Below are positions 51,378-62,272 of a stretch of DNA of 64,000 nucleotides, piece after piece (positions within the stretch are counted from its first letter, which is position 1; the number at the start of each line of letters is the position of its first letter). The notes beneath the pieces were generated by a model. It made no database searches. It was not told the DNA's origin and saw only the letters and a list, made by a program, of their open reading frames with translations. The DNA comes from Pseudomonas triticicola (GTDB taxonomy: Bacteria > Pseudomonadota > Gammaproteobacteria > Pseudomonadales > Pseudomonadaceae), in assembly GCF_019145375.1 (NCBI RefSeq), contig NZ_JAHSTX010000001.1, positions 3,633,001 through 3,697,000 of the forward strand, written 5' to 3'. A program made the translations under genes and the position numbers.

Positions 51378-53555
51378 TCACTTGCCGCGATTGAGTCGCC
51401 GCAGGTCGCCCAGCACCGATTCCAGTGCGCGGTCGAACAGCAAGGTGTCATCCAGCGCACGCGCGGCGCCACGGCTGAAAGCCAAGGCGAGGTCGGCGCG
51501 GCTGTGCTCCAGCACCTTCGTCCCGGTGCGGTCGACGAAGACATATTTGCCGGTCTCTTCGATGATCGCGGCGAGTTTGCAACGCAAGCTCTGTTCGTCG
51601 TCTGCGTCGAACACCACCCAGTGGCCCACACGCAACTGCTCGACCTGAGACAGACCGGCAGCGTCTTGCGCCAGGCGCGGCGCCGGGGTGGCTGTTGCCT
51701 GCTCGGCACTGTGCTGCAAGACCTCGGGCGTGACTTCGATCAGCGGCATGGCGCTGTGCTCGGCATCGTCGGAACGCTCCAGCACGCGCACGTGCAGAGC
51801 CTCCAGCTCACTGAAAAATTCGCTGGTGGCAAACGGGTCGAACGCGGTGCTGCTCAGGCCATCGCGCAGTGACTTGAGCAAACCCGGGACCAGTGCCAGC
51901 AGGCGCAGGCTGGATTCGCCGTCGTCATGGCGCTGCACGCTCCAGACCAACTGTTCCATGGTCTGCACGTCGGCGTGCCATTCGGCGGACTGATCGCCGT
52001 GCTTGAGGCAGGTCAGCAACAGCACTTTGCTCCAGGCCTGCTGGACGAAACTGACCACCGTCGCCGGCAGCACCTGGCCCAGCAAAGCCTGCTGCAACAC
52101 CTGTGCAACGCGCTGCTGAGCCAGTTCGGCTTTTGCCCGGCCTTCCTCGGCATCACGCAAGCGTTGTTCAAGCAGTTCGGTGCGGCGGCGCTCCTCCTGA
52201 GTAAAGGCGAGGAAGTCGGCGAGCAGTTCGGAGAAGATCGCCGGGTCGTCGACAAACTCGCTCAGCAAGCGTTGCACCACTTGCTCGATGCGCACGTAGA
52301 GGTTGTCGCGCTCAGCGCCGTCGCAATCGCTCCAGCCCATTGCGGCCTCGGCGATTTCGTTGAGCAGGCGCCGCGCCGGGTGCGTGCTGCGGCTGAAGAA
52401 ACTCTTGTCCAGCACGGCGACCTTGAGCATCGGAATCTGCAGTCGGCCGATCAGCGCCTTGAGCGCGTCAGGCACGTTGCGATCATCGAGGATGCAGTCG
52501 AAGACCATGGCGATCAGGTTGATCACATCTTCGTCGGCAGTCGCGACGACGCGGGAGCGGCCACTTCTGACGCTGACCCGGGTCAGCAGTTGTTCGAGCT
52601 GATGGCGCAGATCGAAATCTTCCTGGGCCTCAAGCGCCGGTACGTATTGCTGCAAGTGCGACAACAACCGCAGCAGGTCGCGGGTGTTGATCGGATGCGC
52701 CGGGGCGCCGGGCTCCAGGGTCGGTGTGACGCGGCCGCGCACCTGGGCGAGCAATTGCTGCATCGCGGCGAACACTTCCTCGATGCCTTCGTCCGCTGGC
52801 GGCTCGTCGAGATCTTCAATCAATGTGTCGCTGTCCGCAGGCTCGACCATGCGACGAGCCACGGCAGGCTTCAGATGTGGCAACACGCCGGTGGCGAGCA
52901 ACAACTGATTGGCCTCGCCATACAGCTGCTCGGTGTCAGCCAGCACATAGCGTTCGAACAGCTTGAGCAGGATCAGCTTGACCTTGATCTCGACGCCGAG
53001 GTTACGCCCGGCCTGCAGGAAATATTCGCAGAGCATCGCCGGACTCAGCGGGTTGTGCTGATCGTCCAGACGCTTGCCGAGCATCGAGCTGAAGCGTGCG
53101 GTCAGTTGATCGAGAGCGAAGCCGTCGCGCTTGAGCACGCGACTGACCATGGTCTGCACGGCGACGGTGCGCTCCATGGCATCGGTGCGCGGCGCCGACT
53201 CTTCGAGCACCGGCGTGCGTGGCAGGGTGTTGGCGGCGGGATCGTATTGGGTAAGGCCGGCGAAGGCTTCAAAGAACAGTTCAAGAAAGCCGCGCTCGAT
53301 GTTCTTGCGTTTGAGGCGCAGGTCGCGCATGGCTTCGAAAAAGATGTTCTGATCGACGTCGTTGCGCGCCCGGTCGGCCATTTCGAACAGCGTGTCGTCG
53401 GCGTTATCGAACAGCTCCTGCAAATCGTGGCGCAGCTGCTGCGCAGCCTTGTCGCGGACCTGCAGCAGAATCACCGGCAAGCGGGCAAGCGGCGAGTGGT
53501 CCGCCAGATCGGCAGTCGCCCGGTGCAAAGGCACCACTTTCCCGTCGTTGCGCAT
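51378..53555 (-). CDS. DUF1631 family protein
   Basis: The 725-residue protein starts MRNDGKVVPLHR and is mainly helical throughout, with segments VRDKAAQQLRHDLQELFDNA, DQNIFFEAMRDLRLKRKNIE and FLELFFEAFAGL near the N-terminus that I associate with DUF1631. A coiled-coil-like stretch (EERRRTELLEQRLRDAEEGR) lies near residue 455. The C-terminal 60 residues (VGHWVVFDADDEQSLRCKLA followed by DRTGTKVLEH) resemble a PilZ-like beta barrel. That suggests c-di-GMP binding, but I did not see a clear RxxxR motif. No signal peptide is present. The same gene lies between ampD and nadC in P. aeruginosa (PA4523). Function unknown. Confidence 0.83.
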   Translation of the reverse strand: MRNDGKVVPLHRATADLADHSPLARLPVILLQVRDKAAQQLRHDLQELFDNADDTLFEMADRARNDVDQNIFFEAMRDLRLKRKNIERGFLELFFEAFAGLTQYDPAANTLPRTPVLEESAPRTDAMERTVAVQTMVSRVLKRDGFALDQLTARFSSMLGKRLDDQHNPLSPAMLCEYFLQAGRNLGVEIKVKLILLKLFERYVLADTEQLYGEANQLLLATGVLPHLKPAVARRMVEPADSDTLIEDLDEPPADEGIEEVFAAMQQLLAQVRGRVTPTLEPGAPAHPINTRDLLRLLSHLQQYVPALEAQEDFDLRHQLEQLLTRVSVRSGRSRVVATADEDVINLIAMVFDCILDDRNVPDALKALIGRLQIPMLKVAVLDKSFFSRSTHPARRLLNEIAEAAMGWSDCDGAERDNLYVRIEQVVQRLLSEFVDDPAIFSELLADFLAFTQEERRRTELLEQRLRDAEEGRAKAELAQQRVAQVLQQALLGQVLPATVVSFVQQAWSKVLLLTCLKHGDQSAEWHADVQTMEQLVWSVQRHDDGESSLRLLALVPGLLKSLRDGLSSTAFDPFATSEFFSELEALHVRVLERSDDAEHSAMPLIEVTPEVLQHSAEQATATPAPRLAQDAAGLSQVEQLRVGHWVVFDADDEQSLRCKLAAIIEETGKYVFVDRTGTKVLEHSRADLALAFSRGAARALDDTLLFDRALESVLGDLRRLNRGK

Positions 53556-53822
53556 CCAAGCCTCCTGGAACGGTGATTCGGTTCGTCGCTTTCGACACTG
53601 CCCCAGCGGAGTCGTTCGTCAAAGCCATGACGTCAAATACAAGGCGGATTATCTGGCAAAAGAGGTCGACGATGCTATAGGCCTCAGGGTTTCCCCTATA
53701 CGCCATACACCTCGCACTCAGCGCAGGAAAATCGACCAGATGCGCCAGGCACGCACGTTCTCGCCTTGGGTTGGCTCGCGCCCTGCCCCTATAATCGAAC
53801 CACTTTGTTTGTGGAGTCCGTT

Positions 53823-54671
53823 ATGCCGAATCTACGTCTCGCCGATCTGACCGCCGAAATCGAAAACAACGTGCGCCGTGCGTTGCTCGAAGACGTCGGC
53901 AGCGGCGACATCACCGCGCAACTGATCCCGGCCGAACGCCTGGCCAAAGCCACCATCATCACCCGTGACGACGCCGTCATCTGCGGCACCGCGTGGGTCG
54001 ATGCGGTGTTTCGCCAGCTCGATCCGCGCGTGGCGGTGCATTGGCAAGTGGTCGACGGCCAGCGGGTCAAAGCCAATCAGCCGCTGTTTCACCTCGAAGG
54101 CCCGGCGCGCTCACTGCTGACCGGTGAACGCAGCGCATTGAACTTCCTGCAGTTGCTGTCTGGCGTGGCGACGCGCGCGCAGTACCTGGCAGACTTCGTC
54201 GGCGAGACGCAGGTCAAGTTGCTCGACACCCGCAAAACCCTGCCCGGCCTGCGTCTGGCACAGAAATATGCGGTGACCTGCGGCGGCTGCCACAACCATC
54301 GCATCGGTCTCTACGACGCCTTCCTGATCAAGGAAAACCACATCGCCGCCAGTGGTGGCATCGCCGAAGCCGTGGCCGCCGCACACAAGATCGCCCCGGG
54401 CAAACCGGTGGAGATCGAAGTGGAAAGTCTTGAAGAGCTGAAGCAGGCGCTGGAAGCCGGCGCCGACATCATCATGCTCGACGAACTGAGCCTGGACGAC
54501 ATGCGCGAAGCCGTGCGCCTGACCGCCGGCAAGGCGAAACTGGAAGCCAGCGGCGGCATCAACGAAAGCACGCTGCTGCCGATCGCCGAAACGGGCGTGG
54601 ATTACATTTCGATCGGTGCGATGACCAAGGATGTCAAAGCAGTGGACCTGTCGATGAGACTCAGTCTCTGA
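53823..54671 (+). CDS. nadC: Nicotinate-nucleotide pyrophosphorylase (quinolinate phosphoribosyltransferase)
   Basis: The 282-residue enzyme makes nicotinate mononucleotide from quinolinate and PRPP in de novo NAD synthesis. [14 protein letters not shown] opens the protein; [57 protein letters not shown] and IEVESLEEL are the catalytic and PRPP-binding segments. ASGGINE and [13 protein letters not shown] complete the barrel. The ATG at 53823 follows TGGAGTCC. It is divergent from the DUF1631 gene. The start and length match the family. Confidence 0.97.
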   Translation: MPNLRLADLTAEIENNVRRALLEDVGSGDITAQLIPAERLAKATIITRDDAVICGTAWVDAVFRQLDPRVAVHWQVVDGQRVKANQPLFHLEGPARSLLTGERSALNFLQLLSGVATRAQYLADFVGETQVKLLDTRKTLPGLRLAQKYAVTCGGCHNHRIGLYDAFLIKENHIAASGGIAEAVAAAHKIAPGKPVEIEVESLEELKQALEAGADIIMLDELSLDDMREAVRLTAGKAKLEASGGINESTLLPIAETGVDYISIGAMTKDVKAVDLSMRLSL

Positions 54672-54744
54672 GCTACAAGCTACAAGCTACAAGCTGAGCG
54701 ATTCTGCTTTTACTTGTAGCTTGCAGCTTGAAACTTGAAGCTGC
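54672..54744. repeat. Short CTACAAG-type hairpin repeat after nadC
   Basis: Tandem CTACAAG units (three at the left) pair with CTTGTAGCTTGCAGCTTG at the right. The element is related to the longer one at 6179-6374 and ends next to the DUF6388 stop. Confidence 0.8.
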
Positions 54745-54746
54745 TT

Positions 54747-55046
54747 TCAAACGACGAGATTGTTCATCTCGCAGTACTCTTCCCACTCGACACCCAATAC
54801 TTCCGCCGCTTCCTTGTGCAGCACGAGGCGCTGCGCCTCGAACTCCTCCGGCGTGCTCGTGTACTTGAGGGTCAGCTCCCACGGCTGCAAGCCCTGCGCT
54901 TCGGCTTCATCTTCGAAGGCCCACTGGATCTGGTCTTTCTGATCATCGGGACTCAGGTCCTTGATCTCTTCCTTCAGGTCCGGCACATCCAGAAGGTATT
55001 TTTCCAGCGCTTGTTCGTGGCGTTGCTCTTGGGTCAATTCAGTCAT
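54747..55046 (-). CDS. DUF6388 family protein
   Basis: The 99-residue acidic helical protein starts MTELTQEQRHEQALEKYLLD. QIQWAFEDEAEAQGLQPWEL and LHKEAAEVLGVEWEEYCEMN are the segments I connect with the small Pseudomonas DUF6388 family. It has no signal peptide, helix or metal site. The ATG at 55046 is chosen over 55142 because the upstream stretch has a different composition and no homology that I recognise. The ribosome-binding site (GAGAACCCC) is weak. It is transcribed toward the nadC 3' end, with the hairpin repeat between them. Function unknown. Confidence 0.7.
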   Translation of the reverse strand: MTELTQEQRHEQALEKYLLDVPDLKEEIKDLSPDDQKDQIQWAFEDEAEAQGLQPWELTLKYTSTPEEFEAQRLVLHKEAAEVLGVEWEEYCEMNNLVV

Positions 55047-55275
55047 GGGGTTCTCGCTGATCTTAGGAATGGAGGATGGATCTGGATCATCAAGGATCTC
55101 TCTGACGCGGACTGGCCGGCCTTCGGAACCATTCGGGATCATCTGAAAACTGCTAAGCGGTGCTCATGCAGGCACCGAATATAGGACGTTTGCATGACGA
55201 ATTACACGGCTCTTTACATCTCTTGCACAAAAAGCTGACCTGCGGAACATGTATCGACGTGGCGCGCTGAGGAGT

Positions 55276-55351
55276 TGGTGCCCGAGACAGGAATCGAACC
55301 TGCGACCTTCGCGTTACGAGTGCGCTGCTCTACCGGCTGAGCTACACGGGC
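55276..55351 (-). tRNA. tRNA-Thr (anticodon CGT)
   Basis: The reverse complement reads GCCCGTGTAGCTCAGC at its 5' end and ends GGGCACCA. D-stem GCTC/GAGC, anticodon loop CTCGTAA (anticodon CGT), T-stem GCAGG/CCTGT with loop TTCGATT, and an encoded CCA are all present (76 nt). It resembles E. coli thrW. By hand folding, the acceptor pair 6-67 is U-U and the anticodon-stem pair 31-39 is A-C, which are unusual. It lies alone upstream of the pnp terminator. Confidence 0.93.
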
Positions 55352-55440
55352 GGTGGGCTAAACCTAGCACCGGTCTCGAGCTGCGGCAAATTTGTGGGTT
55401 GCCTGATGGTTTCTTTTGAGAACTACAATTTCTTTATTTC

Positions 55441-55478
55441 AAATAAAAAAATACCCCCGCCGTTTGCACGGCGGGGGC
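55441..55478 (-). terminator. Intrinsic terminator of pnp
   Basis: On the minus strand CCCCCGCCGT...ACGGCGGGGG is followed by TATTTTTTTATTT, 30 bases downstream of the pnp stop codon. It is one of the strongest terminators in the window. Confidence 0.95.
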
Positions 55479-55507
55479 ATCTTCATTGCGCTAAAGCGTT
55501 GGGGTGA

Positions 55508-57613
55508 TTAAACGCCCGAAGCCTTGGCAGCTGCCACGTCTTTGATGGACAGCTTGATACGGCCGCGGTTGTCCACGTCCAGTACTAGCACTTCCACTTC
55601 CTGACCTTCTTTCAGAATGTCGGTGACTTTCTCTACGCGAGCGTCGCTCAGCATCGAGATGTGCACCAGACCGTCCTTGCCCGGCAGGATGTTGACGAAT
55701 GCGCCGAAGTCGACGATGCGCTCAACCTTGCCGACGTAGATCTTGCCGATCTCGGCTTCTGCAGTGATGCTCAGAACGCGCTGACGCGCTGCTTCTGCGG
55801 CATCCTTGGTTTCGCCGAAGATCTTGATCGAGCCGTCGTCTTCGATGTCGATCGAAGCCTTGGTTTCTTCGCAGATCGCACGGATGGTCGCGCCACCTTT
55901 ACCGATAACGTCACGGATTTTGTCGGTGTCGATCTTCATCGCGATCATGGTCGGAGCGTTGGCCGACAGTTCGGTACGCGACTGGCCAATGATCTGGTTC
56001 ATCTGGCCGAGGATGTTCAGGCGCGCTTCAAGGGCCTGGCCCAGAGCGATTTCCATGATCTCTTCGGTGATGCCCTTGATCTTGATGTCCATCTGCAGTG
56101 CGGTAACGCCTTTGGCGGTACCGGCTACCTTGAAGTCCATGTCGCCCAGGTGATCTTCGTCGCCGAGGATGTCGGTCAGGACGGCGAACTTCTCGCCTTC
56201 TTTAACCAGACCCATGGCGATACCGGCCACCGGTGCTTTCATCGGTACACCAGCGTCCATCAGTGCCAGGGAAGCACCGCACACGGAAGCCATCGAGCTC
56301 GAACCGTTGGATTCGGTGATTTCCGACACCACGCGGATGGTGTACGGGAACACGTCAGCGGCTGGCAGCATGGCCGAAACCGAACGACGGGCCAGACGGC
56401 CGTGACCGATTTCGCGACGACCGGCGCCACCCATGCGACCACACTCGCCTACCGAGAACGGCGGGAAGTTGTAGTGCAGCATGAACGGGTCTTTCTTTTC
56501 GCCTTCCAGGGTGTCCAGCAGTTGTGCGTCACGGGCGGTACCCAGTGTTGCCACAACCAGCGCCTGGGTTTCGCCACGGGTGAACAGTGCCGAACCGTGA
56601 GTCTTCGGCAGAACGCCGACTTCGATGTTCAGCGGACGTACAGTCTTGGTGTCGCGGCCGTCGATACGTGGCTTGCCGTTAACGATGTTTTCGCGAACGG
56701 TGCGGTATTCGATTTCGCCGAAGGCGGCTTTGACTTCAGCAGCGCTTGGCTGGCCTTCTTCACCGGACAGCTTGGCAACCACCTGGTCCTTCAGCTCACC
56801 CAGGCGAGCGTAACGGTCGGCCTTGATGGTGATGGTGTAAGCCTGGGAGATCGCTTCGCCGAACTCGGCGCGGATAGCGCCCAGCAGTTCGGTGGCTTCT
56901 GGTGCAGGAGCCCAGTTCCAAGTTGGCTTGGCGGCTTCGGCAGCCAGTTCCTTCACAGCGTTGATCACAACCTGGAATTCGTCGTGAGCGAACAGTACCG
57001 CGCCCAGCATCTGGTCTTCGGTCAGCTCTTTGGCTTCCGATTCAACCATCAGCACGGCGTCGGAAGTACCGGCAACGACCATGTCCAGGCTCGAAGCGGC
57101 CTGCTGCTCGTAAGTCGGGTTCAGCAGGTAGCCGGTGCTTTCGTGGAAAGCCACGCGAGCGGCGCCGATCGGGCCGTCGAACGGAATGCCGGAAATGGCC
57201 AGGGCAGCAGAGGTACCGATCATCGCAGCGATGTCCGGATCGGTCTTCTTACTGGTGGAAACGACGGTGCAGACAACCTGCACTTCGTTCATGAAGCCTT
57301 CTGGGAACAGCGGACGGATCGGACGGTCGATCAGTCGGGAAGTCAGGGTTTCTTTCTCGGAAGGACGGCCTTCACGCTTGAAGAAACCGCCAGGGATCTT
57401 ACCGGCAGCGTAAGTCTTCTCCTGGTAATGAACGGACAGAGGGAAGAAGCCCTTGCCCGGATCGGCTTGCTTTGCACCGACAACAGTCACCAACACGCTG
57501 ACGTCGTCGTCAACGGTGACCAATACTGCGCCGGAGGCCTGACGGGCGATACGGCCTGTCTCGAGGGTAACGGTCGATTGACCGAACTGGAATTTTTTGA
57601 TTACCGGGTTCAC
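55508..57613 (-). CDS. pnp: Polyribonucleotide nucleotidyltransferase (PNPase)
   Basis: The 701-residue 3'-5' phosphorolytic exoribonuclease of RNA decay has two RNase PH domains (first with [20 protein letters not shown]; second with [19 protein letters not shown]). A helical linker joins them. KH ([20 protein letters not shown], about 560-580) and S1 ([20 protein letters not shown], about 622-641) follow. It ends in [15 protein letters not shown] at 57613, preceded by AAGGTAGG. It is a separate gene from rpsO but probably cotranscribed; a hairpin lies between them. It can join RNase E in a degradosome. Confidence 0.97.
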   Translation of the reverse strand: MNPVIKKFQFGQSTVTLETGRIARQASGAVLVTVDDDVSVLVTVVGAKQADPGKGFFPLSVHYQEKTYAAGKIPGGFFKREGRPSEKETLTSRLIDRPIRPLFPEGFMNEVQVVCTVVSTSKKTDPDIAAMIGTSAALAISGIPFDGPIGAARVAFHESTGYLLNPTYEQQAASSLDMVVAGTSDAVLMVESEAKELTEDQMLGAVLFAHDEFQVVINAVKELAAEAAKPTWNWAPAPEATELLGAIRAEFGEAISQAYTITIKADRYARLGELKDQVVAKLSGEEGQPSAAEVKAAFGEIEYRTVRENIVNGKPRIDGRDTKTVRPLNIEVGVLPKTHGSALFTRGETQALVVATLGTARDAQLLDTLEGEKKDPFMLHYNFPPFSVGECGRMGGAGRREIGHGRLARRSVSAMLPAADVFPYTIRVVSEITESNGSSSMASVCGASLALMDAGVPMKAPVAGIAMGLVKEGEKFAVLTDILGDEDHLGDMDFKVAGTAKGVTALQMDIKIKGITEEIMEIALGQALEARLNILGQMNQIIGQSRTELSANAPTMIAMKIDTDKIRDVIGKGGATIRAICEETKASIDIEDDGSIKIFGETKDAAEAARQRVLSITAEAEIGKIYVGKVERIVDFGAFVNILPGKDGLVHISMLSDARVEKVTDILKEGQEVEVLVLDVDNRGRIKLSIKDVAAAKASGV

Positions 57614-57757
57614 GGTGTCCTACCTTCTTTGTGGCTCTTGGGGGAAACGGTTTCTTGCGAATTCTTGGGCAATCTCGGGAATCGGCCCGATGGCAATTGT
57701 CCGGGTGCTACAGGTAAAGCCATGCTGCAGATAAAACTTGAGGCTGGGAGCCTGCAA

Positions 57758-57783
57758 GGCGCCAGCGGAAAACCGCTGACGCC
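57758..57783 (-). promoter_or_regulatory. Hairpin between rpsO and pnp
   Basis: GGCGTCAGCGG pairs with CCGCTGGCGCC around TTTT with one mismatch and no T-tract. In other bacteria the pnp leader stem is an RNase III processing site for autoregulation; that role is inferred here. Confidence 0.5.
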
Positions 57784-57817
57784 CGACAGACCACCAACCT
57801 CATAGCGCAATCGCTGA

Positions 57818-58087
57818 TTAGCGACGCAGACCCAGGCGAGCGATCAGCGCGGCGTACCGGCTTACGTCCTTGCCTTTCAGGTAGTCCAGCAGCTTGCGAC
57901 GCTGGTTAACCATGCGGATCAGACCACGACGGGAGTGGTGATCTTTACCGTTGGCCTTGAAGTGACCTTGCAGTTTGTTGATGTTGGCGGTCAGCAGTGC
58001 AACCTGCACTTCTGGCGAACCAGTGTCACCAACAGCTTGCTGGTAGTCAGCAACGATTTGAGCTTTTTCTTGAACGTCGAGAGCCAT
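57818..58087 (-). CDS. rpsO: 30S ribosomal protein S15
   Basis: The 89-residue primary 16S rRNA-binding protein of the small subunit starts [56 protein letters not shown] and [16 protein letters not shown] are the conserved helices. The length is typical. ATG at 58087; AGGAAGG precedes it. It lies 140 bases after truB and 204 bases before pnp in the usual order. Its leader shows short hairpins (GAAGCTGTTTCCCTG paired with CAGTTTC) that could serve autoregulation. Confidence 0.97.
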   Translation of the reverse strand: MALDVQEKAQIVADYQQAVGDTGSPEVQVALLTANINKLQGHFKANGKDHHSRRGLIRMVNQRRKLLDYLKGKDVSRYAALIARLGLRR

Positions 58088-58230
58088 GAGGCAATCCTTC
58101 CTTATCAGGAAACTGTTTCAGGGAAACAGCTTCAACAGGCCAGGGACAAATCCCTGTATCTATAAATGAGTAGTGACCATGCCTGTTAACAGCCACACTC
58201 GCCGGCCCGCTTAACGCAGACCGGTTCCGG

Positions 58231-59148
58231 TCATTCTGACCGAATCAAGCGACGCGGCGCGATGCGCCCGTCTTCGCTCACTTCACCGATACCGATGAAG
58301 CGACCATTGTGATCCTGTACCCGCACCATGCCGAACTTCGGTGCATCCGGGGCACGTACTGGCTGGCCGTTGAGCCAGTAGAACGCGCTCGCTTCCGAGA
58401 AGTGCAGCAGCGGCCAATCCTGCAGGCCGCTGTCCGATGGCATCAGGAAGCGATCGACCGCTTCATTGCCGCCTTCGGCATGTACCGCTTCCAGCTCTTC
58501 GAGGGTCACGGTCTGTGCCAGGGTGAAAGGCCCGGCCTGGGTCCGGCGCAATTCTGCGACGTACGCACCACAACCGAGTTGCCCACCAATATCCTCCACC
58601 AGGGTACGAATATAGGTGCCCTTGCTGCAGTCCACCGCAAGCCGCGCAGTATCGCCTTCGAAGGCCAGCAATTCCAAGCGCGCAATAGTAACAGAACGCG
58701 GTTCGCGCTCCACTACTTCGCCTGCACGTGCCAGTTTGTACAGCGGCTGGCCATCACGCTTGAGTGCCGAGTACATCGGCGGTATCTGACTGATTTGCCC
58801 GCGAAATTTCGGCAGGACCGCTTCGACATCGGCGCGACCAACGGTCACCGGACGTTCCTGCAAAACCTCACCTTCGGCATCGGCCGTGGTGGTGGTCTTG
58901 CCCAGTTGCGCCAGGGTCTCGTAGCCCTTGTCGGAATCGAGCAGGTATTGCGAGAACTTGGTCGCCTCGCCGAAGCACAGCGGCAACACGCCGGTGGCCA
59001 ACGGGTCGAGGCTGCCGGTGTGCCCGGCCTTCTCGGCATTGAGCAGCCAGCGCACCTTCTGCAAGGCAGCGTTGGAGGTGAACCCCAATGGCTTGTCGAG
59101 CAGGATGATGCCGCTGACGTTACGACGGATACGTTTGACCTGAGCCAC
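58231..59148 (-). CDS. truB: tRNA pseudouridine-55 synthase
   Basis: The 305-residue enzyme makes pseudouridine 55 in the T-loop of tRNAs. The N-terminus [20 protein letters not shown], the catalytic aspartate in [16 protein letters not shown], and [14 protein letters not shown] are diagnostic; a C-terminal PUA-like domain follows. The GTG at 59148 is preceded by AAGGAGTAATTCG and lies 4 bases from the rbfA stop. The ATG at 59187 would be inside rbfA. It is part of the rimP-pnp transcription unit. Confidence 0.96.
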   Translation of the reverse strand: MAQVKRIRRNVSGIILLDKPLGFTSNAALQKVRWLLNAEKAGHTGSLDPLATGVLPLCFGEATKFSQYLLDSDKGYETLAQLGKTTTTADAEGEVLQERPVTVGRADVEAVLPKFRGQISQIPPMYSALKRDGQPLYKLARAGEVVEREPRSVTIARLELLAFEGDTARLAVDCSKGTYIRTLVEDIGGQLGCGAYVAELRRTQAGPFTLAQTVTLEELEAVHAEGGNEAVDRFLMPSDSGLQDWPLLHFSEASAFYWLNGQPVRAPDAPKFGMVRVQDHNGRFIGIGEVSEDGRIAPRRLIRSE

Positions 59149-59152
59149 CGAA

Positions 59153-59554
59153 TTACTCCTTGGTGTCTTCAGGTGCTGGAGCGGCAACGTGCTGATTGTC
59201 TTCAGCCACGGCGCGCTCGATCAATGCCGACAGGTGCGCGCCACGCACGACGGATTCGTCGTAGTGGAAGTGCAATTGCGGCACGCTGCGCAGCTTCATT
59301 TCGCGGGCCAATTGCATACGCAGGAAGCCTGCGGCGGCATTGAGCACCTTGATGCTTTGCGCGATGTCTTCAGCGTTGTCCTGACCCATCACGGTGATGA
59401 AAATCTTCGCGTGACCGACGTCACGGGACACTTCCACAGCGGTGATGGTGACCAGGCCGACGCGCGGGTCTTTGACTTCGCGACGGATCAGTTGCGCCAG
59501 CTCGCGCTGCATCTGATCGCCGATACGTTGGGTACGGCTGTATTCTTTTGCCAT
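59153..59554 (-). CDS. rbfA: 30S ribosome-binding factor A
   Basis: The 133-residue KH-like protein assists maturation of the 16S rRNA 5' end and cold adaptation. [39 protein letters not shown] and [17 protein letters not shown] are the family segments. ATG at 59554. Intergenic DNA of 159 bases separates it from infB and holds a hairpin at 59611-59640. TruB starts 4 bases after its stop. The sequence is complete and unremarkable. Confidence 0.96.
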   Translation of the reverse strand: MAKEYSRTQRIGDQMQRELAQLIRREVKDPRVGLVTITAVEVSRDVGHAKIFITVMGQDNAEDIAQSIKVLNAAAGFLRMQLAREMKLRSVPQLHFHYDESVVRGAHLSALIERAVAEDNQHVAAPAPEDTKE

Positions 59555-59610
59555 GATTTGTTACCTGTTACTGCCCAGCGGTGAAACCCGCAAGGTCTGA
59601 AAGCGGCAAA

Positions 59611-59640
59611 CGCCCGGCCTGACAAAAGCCAGACCGGGCG
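59611..59640 (-). promoter_or_regulatory. Hairpin between infB and rbfA
   Basis: CGCCCGGTCTG pairs with CAGGCCGGGCG around a short GCTTTTGT loop, followed by TTTGCC. It resembles a weak terminator or an mRNA-processing stem that could partly uncouple rbfA-truB from infB. Confidence 0.6.
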
Positions 59641-59713
59641 TTGCGTTTAGAGTCCGGACGCTGTGCCGTGCATTTGCATGCTACGGCCCAACGTGGCCCT
59701 TGAAGTGCGCGAG

Positions 59714-62245
59714 TCAGAGGCTGCGAGCAACCTGAACCTTCTCGAAGACTTCGATCTTGTCGCCGACTTTGACGTCGTTGTAGCTCTTCACGCCGATACC
59801 GCATTCCATGCCGGCACGTACTTCGGAAGCGTCATCCTTGAAGCGGCGCAGGGATTCCAGCTCGCCTTCGAAGATAACGATGTCTTCACGCAGTACACGG
59901 ATCGGACGGTTACGGTGCACGACACCTTCGATCACCATGCAACCGGCGATCGCGCCAAACTTCGGCGAACGGAACACGTCACGCACTTCGGCCACACCCA
60001 GGATGTTCTCGCGAACATCGCTGCCGAGCATGCCGGTCAGGGCTTTCTTGACGTCTTCGATGATGTCGTAGATCACGTTGTAGTAACGCATATCCAGACC
60101 TTCCTGCTCGACGATCTTGCGAGCGCCGGCATCGGCACGCACGTTGAAGCCGAACAGTACAGCGTTGGAAGCCAGTGCCAGGTTGGCGTCGGATTCGGTG
60201 ATACCACCGACACCGCCACCCACGACGCGCACTTGTACTTCGTCGTTGCCCAGGCCATTCAAGGCACCGTTCAACGCTTCCAGCGAACCACGGACGTCGG
60301 ATTTGAGGACGATGTTGAGCGTCTTCTTCTCGGCCTGACCCATGTTTTCGAAGATGTTTTCCAGCTTGCCGGCGTGAGCGCGAGCCAGTTTGACTTCGCG
60401 GAACTTGCCTTGACGGAACAGAGCCACTTCACGGGCTTTCTTCTCGTCGGCAACCACGCTCATCTCGTCGCCAGCGTCCGGGGTACCGTCCAGGCCGAGG
60501 ATCTCGACAGGGATGGATGGACCGGCTTCCTTGATTGGCTTGCCGTTCTCGTCGAGCATGGCACGTACACGGCCGTAGTTCGAACCGACCAGGACCATGT
60601 CGCCTTGACGCAGCGTACCGTCCTGAACCAGCACGGTTGCTACCGGGCCACGACCCTTGTCGAGACGCGATTCAACCACCACACCACGGCCAGGAGCCGA
60701 CGGAGTAGCTTTCAGTTCGAGAACTTCGGCCTGCAGCAGAACGGCTTCAAGCAGCTCGTCCACGCCAGTACCCATCTTCGCCGAAACCGGTACGAATGGC
60801 GTGTCGCCACCCCAGTCTTCGGAAGTCACGCCGTGAACCGACAGCTCGCTGCGGATGCGATCGAGATCGGCGCCCGGCTTGTCGATCTTGTTCACTGCTA
60901 CCACCAGCGGCACGCCAGCTGCCTGAGCATGCTGAACCGCTTCGATGGTTTGCGGCATCACGCCGTCGTCCGCTGCAACCACGAGGATCACGATGTCGGT
61001 CGCCTTGGCACCACGGGCACGCATTGCGGTAAACGCAGCGTGACCCGGGGTGTCGAGGAAAGTGACCATGCCGCGATCAGTCTCAACGTGGTATGCACCG
61101 ATGTGCTGGGTGATACCGCCGGCTTCGCCAGCAGCTACCTTGGCACGACGGATGTAGTCGAGCAGGGAAGTCTTACCGTGGTCAACGTGGCCCATTACGG
61201 TCACGACTGGTGCACGGGAGAACGACTCACCTTCAAACTTCAGGGACTCGGCCAGGGAATCTTCCAGAGCGGTGTCGCTGACCAGGGTCACTTTGTGGCC
61301 CAGTTCTTCGGCTACCAGTTGAGCAGTTTCCTGATCAAGCACCTGGTTGATGGTCGCTGGGGTACCCAGTTTGAACATGAACTTGATGATTTCGGCCGCT
61401 TTGACCGACATCTGGTTGGCCAGATCGCCAACCGTGATGGTCTCGCCGATCTGCACATCACGCACGACAGGGCCGGTCGGGCTCTGGAAACCGTGGGCGT
61501 TGCGCTTCTTCAGCTTGGCCTTGCCGCGACCACCACGACGGAAGCCATCGCTTTCTTCGTCGGTAGTACGTGGTGCCACACGTGGCGCCGGGGCTTTTTC
61601 TTTGACCGATGCGCGATGCGGAGCGTTTTTGCGCTCGCCATCACCGCCACCGCTGCGACGATTGTTGTCGTCGGCACGTGGTTTGTCCGGACGGCGCTGT
61701 TCGTTCTGCTTGTTGCGAACGTCAGCCGACGGAGCAGGAGCAGCAGCCACTACCGGTGCGCTTTCGCGAACAGGTTCGGCAGCGGCAGCCGGCGCCGCAA
61801 CGGCGTCGCTGGCAGCGGTTTGCGCAGCAGCAGGCTGGCGACGCGCTTCTTCTTCGGCGCGTTGCTTGGCTTCTTCTTCAGCCTTCTGACGGGCAGCATT
61901 TTCTACTGCGCGACGCTCATCCAGTTCACGCTTGCGCTCGGCTTCGATTTCTTCCGGGCTGCGCTGCACGAAAACTTTCTTCTTGCGAACTTCAACGCTG
62001 ATGCTCTTGCTACCAGCCACACGCAGGGTGCTGGTGGTTTTACGCTGCAGCGTGATTTTGCGTGGTTCTTCCACTTTCGCCTTGTGACTGCTCTTCAAGT
62101 GAGTCAGCAGGGATTGCTTCTCACTGTCAGTCACATTTTCGTCGGCGGCGGTGTGCGGCAGACCTGCCTCACGCATCTGCTGCAACAGGCGCTCTACCGG
62201 TGTTTTGACCTCATCGGCCAGTTGTTTCACCGTGACTTGCGTCAT
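59714..62245 (-). CDS. infB: Translation initiation factor IF-2
   Basis: The 843-residue GTPase brings fMet-tRNA to the 30S subunit. IF2_N starts at the N-terminus ([20 protein letters not shown]). A long Lys/Glu/Ala-rich linker is visible at about residues 85-250 ([17 protein letters not shown]). The G domain has [17 protein letters not shown] and NKIDKPGAD. Two beta-barrel domains and the fMet-tRNA-binding C2 domain end at [12 protein letters not shown] at 62245. Internal in-frame ATG/GTG codons could yield shorter isoforms as in E. coli. It follows nusA by 27 bases. Confidence 0.97.
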   Translation of the reverse strand: MTQVTVKQLADEVKTPVERLLQQMREAGLPHTAADENVTDSEKQSLLTHLKSSHKAKVEEPRKITLQRKTTSTLRVAGSKSISVEVRKKKVFVQRSPEEIEAERKRELDERRAVENAARQKAEEEAKQRAEEEARRQPAAAQTAASDAVAAPAAAAEPVRESAPVVAAAPAPSADVRNKQNEQRRPDKPRADDNNRRSGGGDGERKNAPHRASVKEKAPAPRVAPRTTDEESDGFRRGGRGKAKLKKRNAHGFQSPTGPVVRDVQIGETITVGDLANQMSVKAAEIIKFMFKLGTPATINQVLDQETAQLVAEELGHKVTLVSDTALEDSLAESLKFEGESFSRAPVVTVMGHVDHGKTSLLDYIRRAKVAAGEAGGITQHIGAYHVETDRGMVTFLDTPGHAAFTAMRARGAKATDIVILVVAADDGVMPQTIEAVQHAQAAGVPLVVAVNKIDKPGADLDRIRSELSVHGVTSEDWGGDTPFVPVSAKMGTGVDELLEAVLLQAEVLELKATPSAPGRGVVVESRLDKGRGPVATVLVQDGTLRQGDMVLVGSNYGRVRAMLDENGKPIKEAGPSIPVEILGLDGTPDAGDEMSVVADEKKAREVALFRQGKFREVKLARAHAGKLENIFENMGQAEKKTLNIVLKSDVRGSLEALNGALNGLGNDEVQVRVVGGGVGGITESDANLALASNAVLFGFNVRADAGARKIVEQEGLDMRYYNVIYDIIEDVKKALTGMLGSDVRENILGVAEVRDVFRSPKFGAIAGCMVIEGVVHRNRPIRVLREDIVIFEGELESLRRFKDDASEVRAGMECGIGVKSYNDVKVGDKIEVFEKVQVARSL

Positions 62246-62272
62246 GCACTTCTCTCCTCAGGCCGCGCCTAA

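Noticed and set aside
54672..54744. Tandem CTACAAG units considered as a CRISPR-like array
   Set aside because: Units are seven bases without spacers and end in an inverted copy; this is a hairpin repeat. No CRISPR array or cas gene was found anywhere in the window.
59663..62272. Plus-strand ORF of 869 codons opposite infB
   Set aside because: Antisense shadow; infB on the other strand is unmistakable.
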